This document shows, piece after piece, positions 22,801 to 31,018 of a DNA stretch of 31,018 nucleotides. The DNA comes from RXIX01 sp003989075 (lineage in GTDB: Bacteria > Pseudomonadota > Gammaproteobacteria > Competibacterales > Competibacteraceae). Each line of letters begins with the position of its first letter. The stretch's first letter is position 1. The position numbers and the translations under genes are program-made. The notes beneath the pieces were generated by a model. The model saw only the letters and a list, made by a program, of their open reading frames with translations, did no database searches and was not told the DNA's origin. The stretch is from NCBI GenBank assembly GCA_029780415.1, contig JAKOYN010000064.1:1-31018 (forward strand), written 5' to 3'.

Positions 22801-25415
22801 CGGGCGATCCCCGACATCGGGCTGGCCCGGCGCGCGATGCCGTTATCCGCATCGCTGGCGGTAGCGCTTTGGAATTCGGCCAGATTCACCGTGTAGCTCA
22901 CCCCAAAATCCAGGTTGCTGCGATCGCGATCGACCACCACCGCAACCGGTTCATCCGTGGTCAGATAGGCGCCGCAGGATTCACCGGTATCGCAGATCTG
23001 CAGGTTATTGTTAAAGTCAGAGCCGCTGTAGATCCAGTATGTGCCTGCCGCAACCCCGCTCAGCGTGTAGGTATAGCGACCATCGGCCTGCCGGATCGTG
23101 GGCACGCTGTCCACCGACTCACCGGTACTGGCATCTACCAGCACGATGTATTGCTGCCCAACATTGCCGGCGCCGAGGTTATTGGCCACCTGCATGATCA
23201 CCTGCACACGCACGGTGTTGGCGTTCGAGGGCACGGTGATCGTCGCTTTGTACAGGCCATCAGCCAGACCGGTGCGGCTGACCGTGACCGTGTATATCCC
23301 AGTGCCGTTGGCCTGTACCTGTGCCGGTGTGATGCGCAGCCAGCCGCCGGAATCTTCGCTGAGCGTGCCGATCTGCAGGGTGCCACCGCCGGCGTTGAGC
23401 ACCGTCAGATTCTGGCTGCCAAGCTGGAGACCGAAATTCAGCGCCGCCGGGCTGACACCCAGCACCGGTACCGGATCAACCGGATTGCCGCCAATCGCCG
23501 CCGCACGGACCACCGCCTGACTGGCGTTGAGCAGCCCGTAACCGAACTGATCGTCGCGGCCGCTGCTGCCCAGATCCTCGGTGATCGCGCCACTGGCCAG
23601 CAGCGCATCAAACTGCGCCGGGGTCATGTTCGGCGCCAGTGCCTTCATCAGCGCGATCACCCCAGCCGCGTGCGGTGTGGCCATCGAGGTGCCCTGCCAG
23701 ATCACATAATCGTTGATCACCACACCGCTGCTGTCGTTAGCCACCGTGCTGAGCACGCCATCGGGCTTGCCATCACCATTGACATCGGTGGCGGTATTAC
23801 CGCCGGGCGCGGCCAGATCCACGGCAGCGCCAAAGTTGGAATACGGCGCCAGGGTTTTGGTGATGGTCACAGCGCTGACTCCGACCACACCTGGATAGGC
23901 GGCCGGGTAAAAGGGCGTGCTGTTACCATCATTACCGGCGGCGGCAACCACGATTACCCCGACGGCGCGGGCCTGGTCGTAAACCGCCTGTTCGCTGGCG
24001 GCGCTGCTGGTCGAGCCGAGGCTGAGGTTGATGATGTCAGCGTGCCGCGCCGGCACAGTGCCGGAGTCATTGGGCAGGCCGGCGGCGAAACGCACCGCCT
24101 GCTCAATGTCATACAGCGTACCGCCAAAGCGACCGACTGCGCGCAGCGGCATCACCTTGGCGCCAAAGGCCACGCCAGCGACACCAAGCGCGTTATCGGT
24201 CGCAGCGACCACGGTACCGGTGACGTGGGTACCGTGGAAGGAACTGCTGCCATCGGGATTGGACTGGTCGCCAGGATCGCTGGGATCGGGATCGATGCCG
24301 TCGCCGTCCAGGGCATTGCTGGGCTGCTTGATGAAGTCATAGCCTTCGACCAGCTGCCCCTGCAAATCGGGATGGCTGAGCACCACACCGGTATCGATCA
24401 CCGCGACGATAACGCCGGAACCACTGCTCAGATCCCAGGCCTGCGGCAGGTTGAGCTGCGGATAGTGCCACTGAAAGCGGTACAGCGGATCGTTGGGTAC
24501 GAACAGCGGCTGACGCAGGTAATTGGGGCTGGCGGTGACCACGTCCGGATCGGTGCTGAGCGTCCTGACCAGTTCCAGGGTGGTGAATTTGTCGCGCTGC
24601 GCGTCATCGGCGAAGGCAATGCCCGGAGCGAATTCGGTGGCATCGGTGGGTATCGCCACGCTGAGCATGCGCAGCGTATCGGTGGTAAACAGCCGATTGC
24701 GCTCGGTGGTTTCATTCTGACTGCGCGCACTCAGGCCCGCCGCCTGAGCCTGGGCGCGCAAACCACCGCGCGGCAGGATCGGGCTGTCCTGGAAACGCAG
24801 CACCACATCGCCCGGCACGAAGGCTTCACTGAGACGCGCCGCGCTGATCGTGCTGCCGGTCAGTGGCTGCCCGAGGGTCAGCGTGTAATTGGATGCGCCC
24901 TGAGTGGCCCGCACTACCACCAGGTATTCACCATTGGCGGGGACCAGTAGCGACTTCACCCGGCCGCTGCCGAGCGAGGCATCGATCAGCGTGCCGTTCA
25001 GGTCCGCCAGCCCCAGATCGAGATCATTGCGCACATTGGCGGCGGCAATCAGCAAATTGATCTGCTGTCCGGCGAAGAGCTGGGTGCGGAACATGTCGAC
25101 TGGATCGCCGCTGTCGCGCGAGCGTCCGCTAGGGCCGCTGCCCGCCTGATTGACATAGCCGCCCAAGGTGACCGGATTGGGAATCGGCTGGGCGCTGGCC
25201 GCGCTATCGTTAGTGGCATAGGGCGCATCCGGATCGTTGGTATCACTGTCCACGGCGGTGCCCGTCGCCGGCTGCACCGCCCCACTCAGGGTATAGGTGG
25301 TCGGCTCCGGAGTCGGGGGCGTGGGGTTATCGCTGCCGCCGCCACCGCCACAGGCCTGCAACAGCAGGATCAGCGCCGCCACCAACGCGCGCCCAGGAAT
25401 AGCCCGTTTCATCAT
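22797..25415 (-). CDS. Subtilisin-like (S8) serine protease lipoprotein
   Basis: An 872-residue surface or periplasmic protease. The lipobox LLQAC places lipidated Cys22, followed by a GGGGG and Pro/Thr linker. Residues about 65-185 resemble a pre-peptidase (PPC) beta domain. A propeptide-like region follows, then the S8 catalytic domain with Asp341 (AVIDTGV), His394 (FHGTHVTGTV), oxyanion Asn495 (AAGNDG) and Ser577 (GTSMATPHAAG). The C-terminal 200 residues are beta-rich: an Ig-like part (NFGLQLGSQNLTVLNAGGGTL), then a carboxypeptidase-regulatory-like part (YTLSGVAAGTYWIYSG). The ATG at 25415 has GGAG 6 bases upstream; the frame is open to 25484 without one. It is coupled by GTGA to the PrcB-type gene. 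Confidence 0.93.
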   Translation of the reverse strand: MMKRAIPGRALVAALILLLQACGGGGGSDNPTPPTPEPTTYTLSGAVQPATGTAVDSDTNDPDAPYATNDSAASAQPIPNPVTLGGYVNQAGSGPSGRSRDSGDPVDMFRTQLFAGQQINLLIAAANVRNDLDLGLADLNGTLIDASLGSGRVKSLLVPANGEYLVVVRATQGASNYTLTLGQPLTGSTISAARLSEAFVPGDVVLRFQDSPILPRGGLRAQAQAAGLSARSQNETTERNRLFTTDTLRMLSVAIPTDATEFAPGIAFADDAQRDKFTTLELVRTLSTDPDVVTASPNYLRQPLFVPNDPLYRFQWHYPQLNLPQAWDLSSGSGVIVAVIDTGVVLSHPDLQGQLVEGYDFIKQPSNALDGDGIDPDPSDPGDQSNPDGSSSFHGTHVTGTVVAATDNALGVAGVAFGAKVMPLRAVGRFGGTLYDIEQAVRFAAGLPNDSGTVPARHADIINLSLGSTSSAASEQAVYDQARAVGVIVVAAAGNDGNSTPFYPAAYPGVVGVSAVTITKTLAPYSNFGAAVDLAAPGGNTATDVNGDGKPDGVLSTVANDSSGVVINDYVIWQGTSMATPHAAGVIALMKALAPNMTPAQFDALLASGAITEDLGSSGRDDQFGYGLLNASQAVVRAAAIGGNPVDPVPVLGVSPAALNFGLQLGSQNLTVLNAGGGTLQIGTLSEDSGGWLRITPAQVQANGTGIYTVTVSRTGLADGLYKATITVPSNANTVRVQVIMQVANNLGAGNVGQQYIVLVDASTGESVDSVPTIRQADGRYTYTLSGVAAGTYWIYSGSDFNNNLQICDTGESCGAYLTTDEPVAVVVDRDRSNLDFGVSYTVNLAEFQSATASDADNGIARRASPMSGIAR

Positions 25416-25439
25416 GGTCTGCTCCACATGTTCATCCGC

Positions 25440-25466
25440 TTGGTCTTCAAGTGAATCCCGTACAAT
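25440..25466 (+). promoter_or_regulatory. Possible nudF promoter
   Basis: TTGGTC (25440-25445) and TACAAT (25461-25466), with a short 15-base spacer, in the divergent gap between the S8 protease and the NUDIX gene. Weak. Confidence 0.3.
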
Positions 25467-25514
25467 GCGTTTCACGCCATCCAACCTGCCCCTACTTCAA
25501 TCCTGACACCGTCC

Positions 25515-26129
25515 ATGAACAAGCACTTTGAAATCCTCGACCAGACGAATTGCTATAGCGGCTTCTTTCGCCTGGAAAAATACCGGCTGCGCCATGAACT
25601 GTTCGCCGGTGGCTGGAGCCCGGTGATCAGCCGTGAATGCCTGGAACGCGGCCATGCGGTCGCGGTGCTGCTTTATGATCCGGCCACCGATCAGGTGGTG
25701 CTGCTGGAGCAGTTCCGGATCGGGGCAGTCGACTTTCCGGGTGGTCCCTGGCTGCTGGAAATCGTCGCCGGCATTATGGACGATCCCGCTGAAACCCCAA
25801 AAGAGGTTGCCCGTCGCGAGACCGAAGAGGAGGCTGGCTGCGTGTTACACGATCTGGTGCCGATCTGCCAGTACCTGGTCAGCCCGGGCGGCACCTCGGA
25901 AAGCATCGCCCTGTTCTGCGGGCGGGTGGATGCAAGGACTCTGCGCGAGGGCATCCGTGGCTTGGCTAGCGAGCATGAGGATATTCGCGTGCTGCTGGTC
26001 GCGCGCGAGGAGGCCATGGCTCTGCTGCACGCCGGGCGGATCAATTCCGCTGCCCCCATCATTGCCCTGCAATGGCTGGAGCTGAATCGAGCGCAACTGC
26101 TGGCGCGCTGGGGACTGGCCGCGCCCTGA
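25515..26129 (+). CDS. nudF: ADP-ribose pyrophosphatase (NUDIX)
   Basis: Hydrolyses ADP-ribose to AMP and ribose 5-phosphate. The 204-residue protein resembles E. coli NudF, with the opening FEILDQTNCYSGFFRLEKYRLRHELF, GHAVAVLLYDPATDQVVLLEQFRIG and the Nudix box at GIMDDPAETPKEVARRETEEEAG. The box has one extra residue between the first Gly and the first Glu (Gx6E instead of Gx5E), in a loop where it should be tolerated. The catalytic RExxEE is intact. The ATG at 25515 has no clear ribosome site. It converges on the DUF7931-like gene with a 9-base gap. Confidence 0.93.
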   Translation: MNKHFEILDQTNCYSGFFRLEKYRLRHELFAGGWSPVISRECLERGHAVAVLLYDPATDQVVLLEQFRIGAVDFPGGPWLLEIVAGIMDDPAETPKEVARRETEEEAGCVLHDLVPICQYLVSPGGTSESIALFCGRVDARTLREGIRGLASEHEDIRVLLVAREEAMALLHAGRINSAAPIIALQWLELNRAQLLARWGLAAP

Positions 26130-26138
26130 AGGTCGCTG

Positions 26139-26645
26139 CTACAAGCCAAGACGGCTCAGCGCCGGATCCGGCTGCGCACGGCTCCACAGGCGCTCAAACA
26201 GTTCCAGCCGTTCCTTGAGCCGGTCGCTGGGCTGCGGTTCGTAGCTGCCAAGCAGGCGCTGTGGATCGCTCAAGCGCAGCAGCGCCCGCGCATCGGCGAT
26301 CAAAAAGGCCTGACCCAGTTCCGGCTGTTCGGTGAGGACCTCGGGGTCGGGCGTGCGCAGCAGCAGCGCGCTGCTCAGCCGCTCGCTCAGCCGCAGCAGG
26401 CCCGGACAGGCAGTGCGCCATTCCCGGGCCGGCGGCAGCAGCAGGCGTAAACGCAGGCGCGGCTGCCCCACCACAGCGGCGCGGATCGCCGCCAGCACCC
26501 CGGCATCGTCGTACAGTTCAGCGCGCACCTGGGGCGTGTACAGGCACAGCGTGCGCCGCATCCCGCCCAGCAGGTCCAGCACAGCGCGCCGGCTGTCGTC
26601 CGGGCCCACCAGGGTCATGGCGGGAACCGCTTCATCACAGGCCAT
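26139..26645 (-). CDS. DUF7931-like hypothetical protein
   Basis: A 168-residue cytoplasmic protein with the layout of a single phospholipase-D-like alpha/beta unit without the HKD motif: RRTLCLYTPQVRAELYDDAGVLAAIRAAV, RLRLRLLLPP, then ELGQAFLIADARALLRLSDPQRLLGSYEPQ. In gammaproteobacteria a protein of this kind often follows the RoxA gene, as here (34-base gap), sometimes fused or adjacent to a GNAT acetyltransferase, which is absent. AGGGAG lies 6 bases before the ATG. Function unknown. Confidence 0.75.
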   Translation of the reverse strand: MACDEAVPAMTLVGPDDSRRAVLDLLGGMRRTLCLYTPQVRAELYDDAGVLAAIRAAVVGQPRLRLRLLLPPAREWRTACPGLLRLSERLSSALLLRTPDPEVLTEQPELGQAFLIADARALLRLSDPQRLLGSYEPQPSDRLKERLELFERLWSRAQPDPALSRLGL

Positions 26646-26679
26646 GGTGATCTCCCTGCGTCACCGGCACACACGCCGT

Positions 26680-27867
26680 TTACGCATCCGCCTCGTCTTC
26701 ATCCTCATAGATCAGTAGGTAGCCATCGTTGAGCAGATCGAGCAGCAATTGTCGGGCGTCGGCCTGCTTGAGCGCCTCGCGCAGCCGGGCCGGCGTCAGG
26801 CTGCGATAGCGACACAGCAGCGGCGCCATGAACGCCACCGCCGGGCCAAGCGCAAACTCCTGGCCATCAACAAACAGCAGCACTTCCCCTTCCGGCTCGG
26901 CAATGTAGTGAAAGCGCGATCCTGGATTGCGCTCCAGCACGCCACCGCCGCGCAGATACTCGCGCAACTCGGCCTCGCTGTAAGGCTCCTCCTCGGGCTC
27001 GGCGCGGAATCCCGGCTTTGGCTCGCTCAGATAGCGGCCCAGCCACACGGTCAGGGTCTCATCATCCAGAGTAATGGCCTGACGCAGCAGGCCGCGCAGT
27101 CTGCTCAGCGCCGCCAAACCAATCTCGCCGGGATTCTCCTGCAACAGCAGATCAGGATCGGTATAGCGCGCATCGGCATCCACGTTGTCCACCAGGAACT
27201 CGGCAAAGCCGCTGAGCAATTCGCGATGGCTGGGAGCGCGAAAACCGATTGAATAGGTCAGGCACGGCTGCAGCGCTACGCCGTAATGGGCGATGCGCGG
27301 CGGCAGATAGAGCAGATCACCCGGCTCCAGAATCCACTCCTGCTCCGCCGTAAAATCACGCAGGATGCGCAGTTCGGTATCGGGCAGACAGTTATCCGCC
27401 TCCACGTTCCGGCTGCTGATCTGCCAGCGGCGCTGCCCCTGTCCCTGCAGCAGGAACACATCGTAATCATCGACATGCGGCCCGACCGTTCCCGCTGGCG
27501 CGGCATAGCTGATCATCAAATCGTCGATGCGCCAGTCGGGAATGAAACGGAACGGCTCCAGCAGCGCTGCCAGATCCGGGGCGTGCTTCTCGACATCCTG
27601 CACCAGCAAGGTCCAATGACTGTCGGGCAGGCTCAGGAAATCAGCCTCACTGAACGGCCCGTGGCGCAGCTCCCAGGGCGCAGCGCCATCGCGCTCCAGC
27701 ACCAGCCGTGCCTCCACGCCCTCCTCGCAGGCCAGCCCGGCCAGTTCTTCCGGACTGAGCGGATTCACAAAACCCGGCCAGGCACCGCGCACCAGCAGCG
27801 GCTTTTTCTGCCAGTACTCGGCCAGGAATTGCGCCGGACTCAGATCACCCAGGACTCTTGGCATCAT
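26680..27867 (-). CDS. roxA: Ribosomal protein uL16 arginine hydroxylase (RoxA/YcfD)
   Basis: A 2-oxoglutarate/Fe(II) oxygenase of the JmjC type. In E. coli, YcfD hydroxylates an arginine of ribosomal protein L16. The 395-residue protein shows the iron motif HVD (His131, Asp133) in GPHVDDYDVFLLQGQGQRRW and the third ligand His194 in LYLPPRIAHYGVAL. The opening LGDLSPAQFLAEYWQKKPLLVRGAWPGF is typical. Two adjacent ATGs (27867 and 27864) are candidates; the longer frame to 27903 would run into purB and lacks similarity. It begins 7 bases after the purB stop, so it is co-transcribed with it. Confidence 0.93.
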   Translation of the reverse strand: MMPRVLGDLSPAQFLAEYWQKKPLLVRGAWPGFVNPLSPEELAGLACEEGVEARLVLERDGAAPWELRHGPFSEADFLSLPDSHWTLLVQDVEKHAPDLAALLEPFRFIPDWRIDDLMISYAAPAGTVGPHVDDYDVFLLQGQGQRRWQISSRNVEADNCLPDTELRILRDFTAEQEWILEPGDLLYLPPRIAHYGVALQPCLTYSIGFRAPSHRELLSGFAEFLVDNVDADARYTDPDLLLQENPGEIGLAALSRLRGLLRQAITLDDETLTVWLGRYLSEPKPGFRAEPEEEPYSEAELREYLRGGGVLERNPGSRFHYIAEPEGEVLLFVDGQEFALGPAVAFMAPLLCRYRSLTPARLREALKQADARQLLLDLLNDGYLLIYEDEDEADA

Positions 27868-27874
27868 GGCGGGC

Positions 27875-29245
27875 TCAGACCTTGCGCGCCTGAGCGGCGG
27901 CATTACCGGTGTAGCTGGCCGGAGTCAGGGCCAGCAGGTGCTGCCGGGCCTCCTCGGGAATCGCCAGATCAGCGATGAAGGCACGCAGGGTCTCGCGATC
28001 CACCCGCTGGCCACGGGTCAGCGCCTTGAGTTTTTCATAGGGCTGTTCAATGCCATAGCGGCGCATCACGGTCTGGATCGGCTCGGCGAGCACTTCCCAG
28101 TTGGCTTCCAGATCGCTCGCCAGCGCTGCCGCTTCGACTTCCAGCTTACCGATACCCTTCAGTGCCGACTGATAGGCCACCAGCGTATGCGCCAGACCCA
28201 CGCCCAGAGCGCGCAGCACGGTGGAATCGGTCAGATCACGCTGCCAGCGCGACACCGGCAGCTTGGCGGCCAGATGATCGAGCAGCGCGTTGGCCACGCC
28301 CAGATTGCCCTCGGCATTCTCGAAATCAATCGGGTTGACCTTGTGCGGCATGGTCGAGGAGCCAACTTCGCCGGCTACAGTCTTCTGCCGGAAATAGCCG
28401 ATGGCGATGTAGCTCCACAGGTCGCGGCAGAAATCGAGCAGTACGGTATTGGCGCGCATCACCGCGTGGAAGAACTCAGCCATGTAATCGTGCGGTTCGA
28501 TCTGGATGGTGTAGGGATTCCAGTCCAGACCCAGATCATCGCTAACGAAACGGCGGGCGAAATCCTCCCAGTCCAGATCGGGATAGGCTGACAGGTGGGC
28601 GTTGTAGTTGCCGACCGCACCATTGATCTTACCGAGCAGCGGCACTGCCGCCAGTTGCGCCCGCTGCCGTTGCAGACGGTAGGCGACGTTGGCCATTTCC
28701 TTGCCCAGCGTGGTCGGCGAGGCCGGCTGACCATGGGTACGCGCCAGCATCGGCCGATCGGCATGCTGATGGGCCAGGCAGGTGATGGCGGCAATGATGC
28801 GGTCCAGCTCCGGCAGCAGCACCTGGCTGCGCGCCTCGCGCAGCATCAGCGCATAGGCCAGGTTATTGATGTCCTCAGAGGTGCAGGCGAAGTGAATGAA
28901 TTCGCTGACTGCGGCCAGCTCGGCATGGCCGGCGATCTTTTCCTTGAGCAGGTATTCAATCGCCTTGACGTCGTGGTTGGTGGTGCGCTCGATCTGCTTG
29001 ACCCGCCCGGCATCGGCGAGGCTGAAATTGTCCAGCAGCTCATCGAGCAGCGCGGTCGCGGCCTCACTCAGCGGTGGCACCTCGGGAATGCCAGGATGGC
29101 GAGCCAGTGCCTGCAGCCAGCGGATTTCAACCTGCACCCGGTGACGGATCAGGCCGTATTCGCTGAAGATCGGCCGTAGTGCAGTGGTCTTGTCGGCGTA
29201 GCGGCCGTCAATCGGGGCAATCGCGGTAAGCGCGGTAAGTTCCAT
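27875..29245 (-). CDS. purB: Adenylosuccinate lyase
   Basis: Catalyses two steps of purine synthesis: SAICAR to AICAR and adenylosuccinate to AMP, each releasing fumarate. It has 456 residues, the same length as the E. coli enzyme. The catalytic His171 is in ARTHGQPASPTTLGKE. The fumarase-superfamily signature GSSTMPHKVNPIDFENAEGN at about 295-314 carries the catalytic Ser on the flexible loop. AGGA lies 9 bases before the ATG. roxA follows after 7 bases and the EamA transporter lies 51 bases upstream. Confidence 0.97.
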   Translation of the reverse strand: MELTALTAIAPIDGRYADKTTALRPIFSEYGLIRHRVQVEIRWLQALARHPGIPEVPPLSEAATALLDELLDNFSLADAGRVKQIERTTNHDVKAIEYLLKEKIAGHAELAAVSEFIHFACTSEDINNLAYALMLREARSQVLLPELDRIIAAITCLAHQHADRPMLARTHGQPASPTTLGKEMANVAYRLQRQRAQLAAVPLLGKINGAVGNYNAHLSAYPDLDWEDFARRFVSDDLGLDWNPYTIQIEPHDYMAEFFHAVMRANTVLLDFCRDLWSYIAIGYFRQKTVAGEVGSSTMPHKVNPIDFENAEGNLGVANALLDHLAAKLPVSRWQRDLTDSTVLRALGVGLAHTLVAYQSALKGIGKLEVEAAALASDLEANWEVLAEPIQTVMRRYGIEQPYEKLKALTRGQRVDRETLRAFIADLAIPEEARQHLLALTPASYTGNAAAQARKV

Positions 29246-29296
29246 GACAACACATCCTGAGCAGAAAGGCGGGCAGCGGGTTTGTAACTGTTCATT

Positions 29297-30190
29297 TTAA
29301 TCGCGCACCGTGATGCGCGTGCGGAAAATCACTGCACCGAGAATCACCGCGCCGCCGACCAGCGCCCAGGGACTCGGTGACTCACCCAGCAGCAGAAACA
29401 CCCAGACTGGATTCAGCACCGGTTCGATCATCGGAATCAGGATGCCCTCGACGGCGGTCACGTGCCGCAGTGCCAGGGCATAGAGGATATACGGCAGGCC
29501 CAGTTGCACCACGCCGAGCAGCAGCAGGCCGATCCAGCTCGACGCATCCGGCATGGACTGGAACATGAACGGCAGGCCGATCACCCCGGCCAGCAGATTG
29601 CCCAGCAGCAGCGAAGGCAGCGGAAAGCCGTCCTTCTGCCGGCGCAGGAACAGGGTCAGCCAGGCAAAGCACAGCCCGCTGGCCAGCGCAACGCCATTGC
29701 CCAGATAGCCATCCAGATTCAGGTCATCAAAGAAAAACAGCACCATGCCGCCCATCATCACCAGCAGGATCAGCCAGTCGCGCCGGCTGGCCCGCTCGCC
29801 GAGAAACCAGGGACTGAACAGGGCGACATAGATCGGCGCGGTATACTGCAGCAGGATGGCGTTAGCCGCTGTGGTCAGCTTGTTGGCGATCACGAACAGC
29901 ACCACCGTGCCGGCATAGGCCAGCGCGCCGCCGATCTGCGCAAAAGAGCCGTCAAAGCGCAGTTCGCGCCGAAAGACCATACCGATCAGCGCCGCGCCGA
30001 TCAGGCTGCGGGTACCGGCAATGGCCACCGGGTTCCAGTCCACCCACTTGATCAGCACCCCGCCCAGGCTCCAGAGCACAGCGGTGATCATTAACAGCAG
30101 CAGAGCACGACGATGAACGGCTTCGGGTTCGACGGCTGTGGACAGCAGCGCGGGTGCGGCGACATTCGAGACTGATGACGGATCAGACAA
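29297..30190 (-). CDS. EamA-family (DMT) transporter
   Basis: An inner-membrane drug/metabolite transporter with about ten helices in two EamA repeats. The first begins LLLLMITAVLWSLGGVLIKWVDWNPVAIAGTRSLI and the second LASGLCFAWLTLFLRRQKDG. The substrate is unknown; amino-acid or metabolite export is common in the family. The start is uncertain. I prefer a TTG at 30190, 5 bases after the livF stop with GGGGA 8 bases upstream, giving 297 residues. ATGs at 30229 and 30238 lie inside livF and have no ribosome site. Confidence 0.87.
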   Translation of the reverse strand: MSDPSSVSNVAAPALLSTAVEPEAVHRRALLLLMITAVLWSLGGVLIKWVDWNPVAIAGTRSLIGAALIGMVFRRELRFDGSFAQIGGALAYAGTVVLFVIANKLTTAANAILLQYTAPIYVALFSPWFLGERASRRDWLILLVMMGGMVLFFFDDLNLDGYLGNGVALASGLCFAWLTLFLRRQKDGFPLPSLLLGNLLAGVIGLPFMFQSMPDASSWIGLLLLGVVQLGLPYILYALALRHVTAVEGILIPMIEPVLNPVWVFLLLGESPSPWALVGGAVILGAVIFRTRITVRD

Positions 30191-30194
30191 ACGC

Positions 30195-30917
30195 TTATTC
30201 CCCGGCCGGCTGGCCGCCAAGGTAGGCATTGCACACATCGGGATTGGCGAGCAGTGCTGCTGCGCGATCCTCCAGCACAATACGGCCTACCTCCATGACA
30301 TAGGCGCGATGCGCCAGTTTCAGCGCGGCGCGGGCATTCTGTTCGACCAGCACGATGGTCACGCCGGCCTCGTTGATTTCCCACAGGGTCTGGAAAATGG
30401 TCTTGACCAGCAGCGGCGCCAGACCGAGGCTCGGTTCGTCGAGCAGCAAAATGCGCGGTTGTGCCATCAGCGCCCGGCCAATGGCCAGCATCTGCTGCTC
30501 GCCACCGGACAGGGTGCCGGCCAGTTGCTCGCGGCGCTGCGCCAGCACCGGGAACAGCTCGTGAATCCATTGCAGGGTGCGGGCGCTGCGCAGCGGGTCA
30601 CGCTGGGCGAAGGCGCCAAGATGCAGATTCTCGCGCACAGTCAGGGTGGCGAAGATGCGCCGCCCTTCCGGAGCCTGGGCAATGCCCATGGCGACCAGGC
30701 GATGCGCCGGAACCTGGTGAATCGGCCGCGACTCGAAGCGAATCTCGCCGCGCGCAGGCCGCAGCAGACCACTGATGGCGTGCAGGGTCGTGGTTTTGCC
30801 CGCACCGTTGGCGCCGAGAATGGCGACGATTTCACCCTGGCGGACCTGGAGAGAGACGCCGTGCAGGGCTTCGACATTGCCGTAACGGACGTGCAGATTC
30901 TCGACTTCAAGCAGCAT
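30195..30917 (-). CDS. livF: Branched-chain amino acid ABC transporter ATPase LivF
   Basis: The second ATP-binding subunit of a LIV-type (HAAT) importer for branched-chain amino acids or related compounds such as urea or amides. The 240 residues show Walker A GANGAGKTT (35-43), the signature LSGGEQQ (136-142), Walker B ILLLDEPSLGLAP (Asp160, Glu161) and the family marker QAPEGRRIFATLTVRENL. The ATG at 30917 has GGAG 8 bases upstream. That start region lies in an in-frame 60-bp duplication, so ATGs at 30938, 30977 and 30998 are also open to it. The permease, livG and binding-protein genes must be outside the window. Confidence 0.92.
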   Translation of the reverse strand: MLLEVENLHVRYGNVEALHGVSLQVRQGEIVAILGANGAGKTTTLHAISGLLRPARGEIRFESRPIHQVPAHRLVAMGIAQAPEGRRIFATLTVRENLHLGAFAQRDPLRSARTLQWIHELFPVLAQRREQLAGTLSGGEQQMLAIGRALMAQPRILLLDEPSLGLAPLLVKTIFQTLWEINEAGVTIVLVEQNARAALKLAHRAYVMEVGRIVLEDRAAALLANPDVCNAYLGGQPAGE

Positions 30918-31018
30918 GGCGCGCGCGCTCCAAAGCATGAAAAGCCCGTTCGCCCTGAGCTCGTCGAAGGGCAGCATGGCGCGCGCGCTCCAGAGCATGA
31001 AAAGCCCGTTCGCCCTGA
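30911..31018. repeat. 60-bp tandem repeat with REP-like palindrome at the livF start
   Basis: 30911-30970 is repeated from 30971 to the window end (48 bases seen) with one mismatch at 30933/30993. Each unit contains a GCGCGCGC run and the element GTTCGCCCTGAG; the first complete unit continues into CTCGTCGAAGG, whose arms GCCCT (30952-30956) and AGGGC (30968-30972) form a stem. That palindrome resembles an intergenic REP-type sequence common in proteobacteria. On the minus strand each unit holds GGAG and ATG at start-codon spacing, and its length is exactly 20 codons. Confidence 0.85.

Noticed and set aside
22713..24950. A 745-codon plus-strand open frame opposite the S8 protease
   Set aside because: The minus-strand protein has a complete catalytic triad and lipobox; the plus-strand product is His/Arg/Gly-rich shadow sequence.

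Overview
The window is a high-GC, densely coded chromosomal segment, most likely from a gammaproteobacterium. The lineage guess rests on gene content and order: Mpl, UbiX, a RoxA/YcfD-type ribosomal oxygenase beside a DUF7931-like gene, a 456-residue PurB, MtfA and a PlpD-like patatin/beta-barrel protein. I see no rRNA, tRNA, CRISPR array, phage gene or insertion sequence.

Layout. (1) 27-9366, plus strand: a long run of housekeeping genes with short gaps or overlaps: gatA-gatB, hslO, a membrane protein, mpl-ubiX, a LON-domain protein, an alpha/beta hydrolase, a second membrane protein, a secreted protein and a glycine-zipper lipoprotein. (2) 9483-11256, minus strand: a three-gene operon. It encodes a secreted NTF2-like protein, a small peptide with a leader and eight W-x-N motifs (five in a WYNRP array), and a SPASM-like cysteine protein coupled to it by a GTGA overlap. 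It looks like a RiPP locus of the GrrA/triceptide kind, but no intact radical-SAM enzyme is present. (3) 11360-14549, plus: patatin/POTRA/barrel protein, rluE and a cupin, with overlapping ends. (4) 14650-15905: cytochrome c' and cytochrome b561, convergent across a strong terminator. (5) 16133-18496, plus: a small membrane protein, then leuA behind a long leader with a short Leu-containing reading frame and stable hairpins. (6) 18510-21031, minus: a membrane sensor with a degenerate GGDEF domain but an intact c-di-GMP I-site, coupled to a solute-binding protein. (7) 21246-25415: a small membrane protein and mtfA (plus), then on the minus strand a subtilisin-like lipoprotein coupled to a PrcB-type lipoprotein. 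(8) 25515-26129: ADP-ribose pyrophosphatase. (9) 26139-30917, minus: livF, an EamA transporter, purB, roxA and a DUF7931-like gene. The livF start lies inside an in-frame 60-bp tandem duplication carrying a REP-like palindrome, cut by the window end.

Most of the segment is ordinary core metabolism: tRNA-dependent amidation, peptidoglycan recycling, prenyl-FMN, leucine and purine synthesis, and rRNA and ribosomal-protein modification. The unusual parts are the peptide locus, the leuA leader, the dead-GGDEF/binding-protein pair, the S8 protease/PrcB pair and the duplicated livF start. All calls come from reading the sequence; no database search was run.
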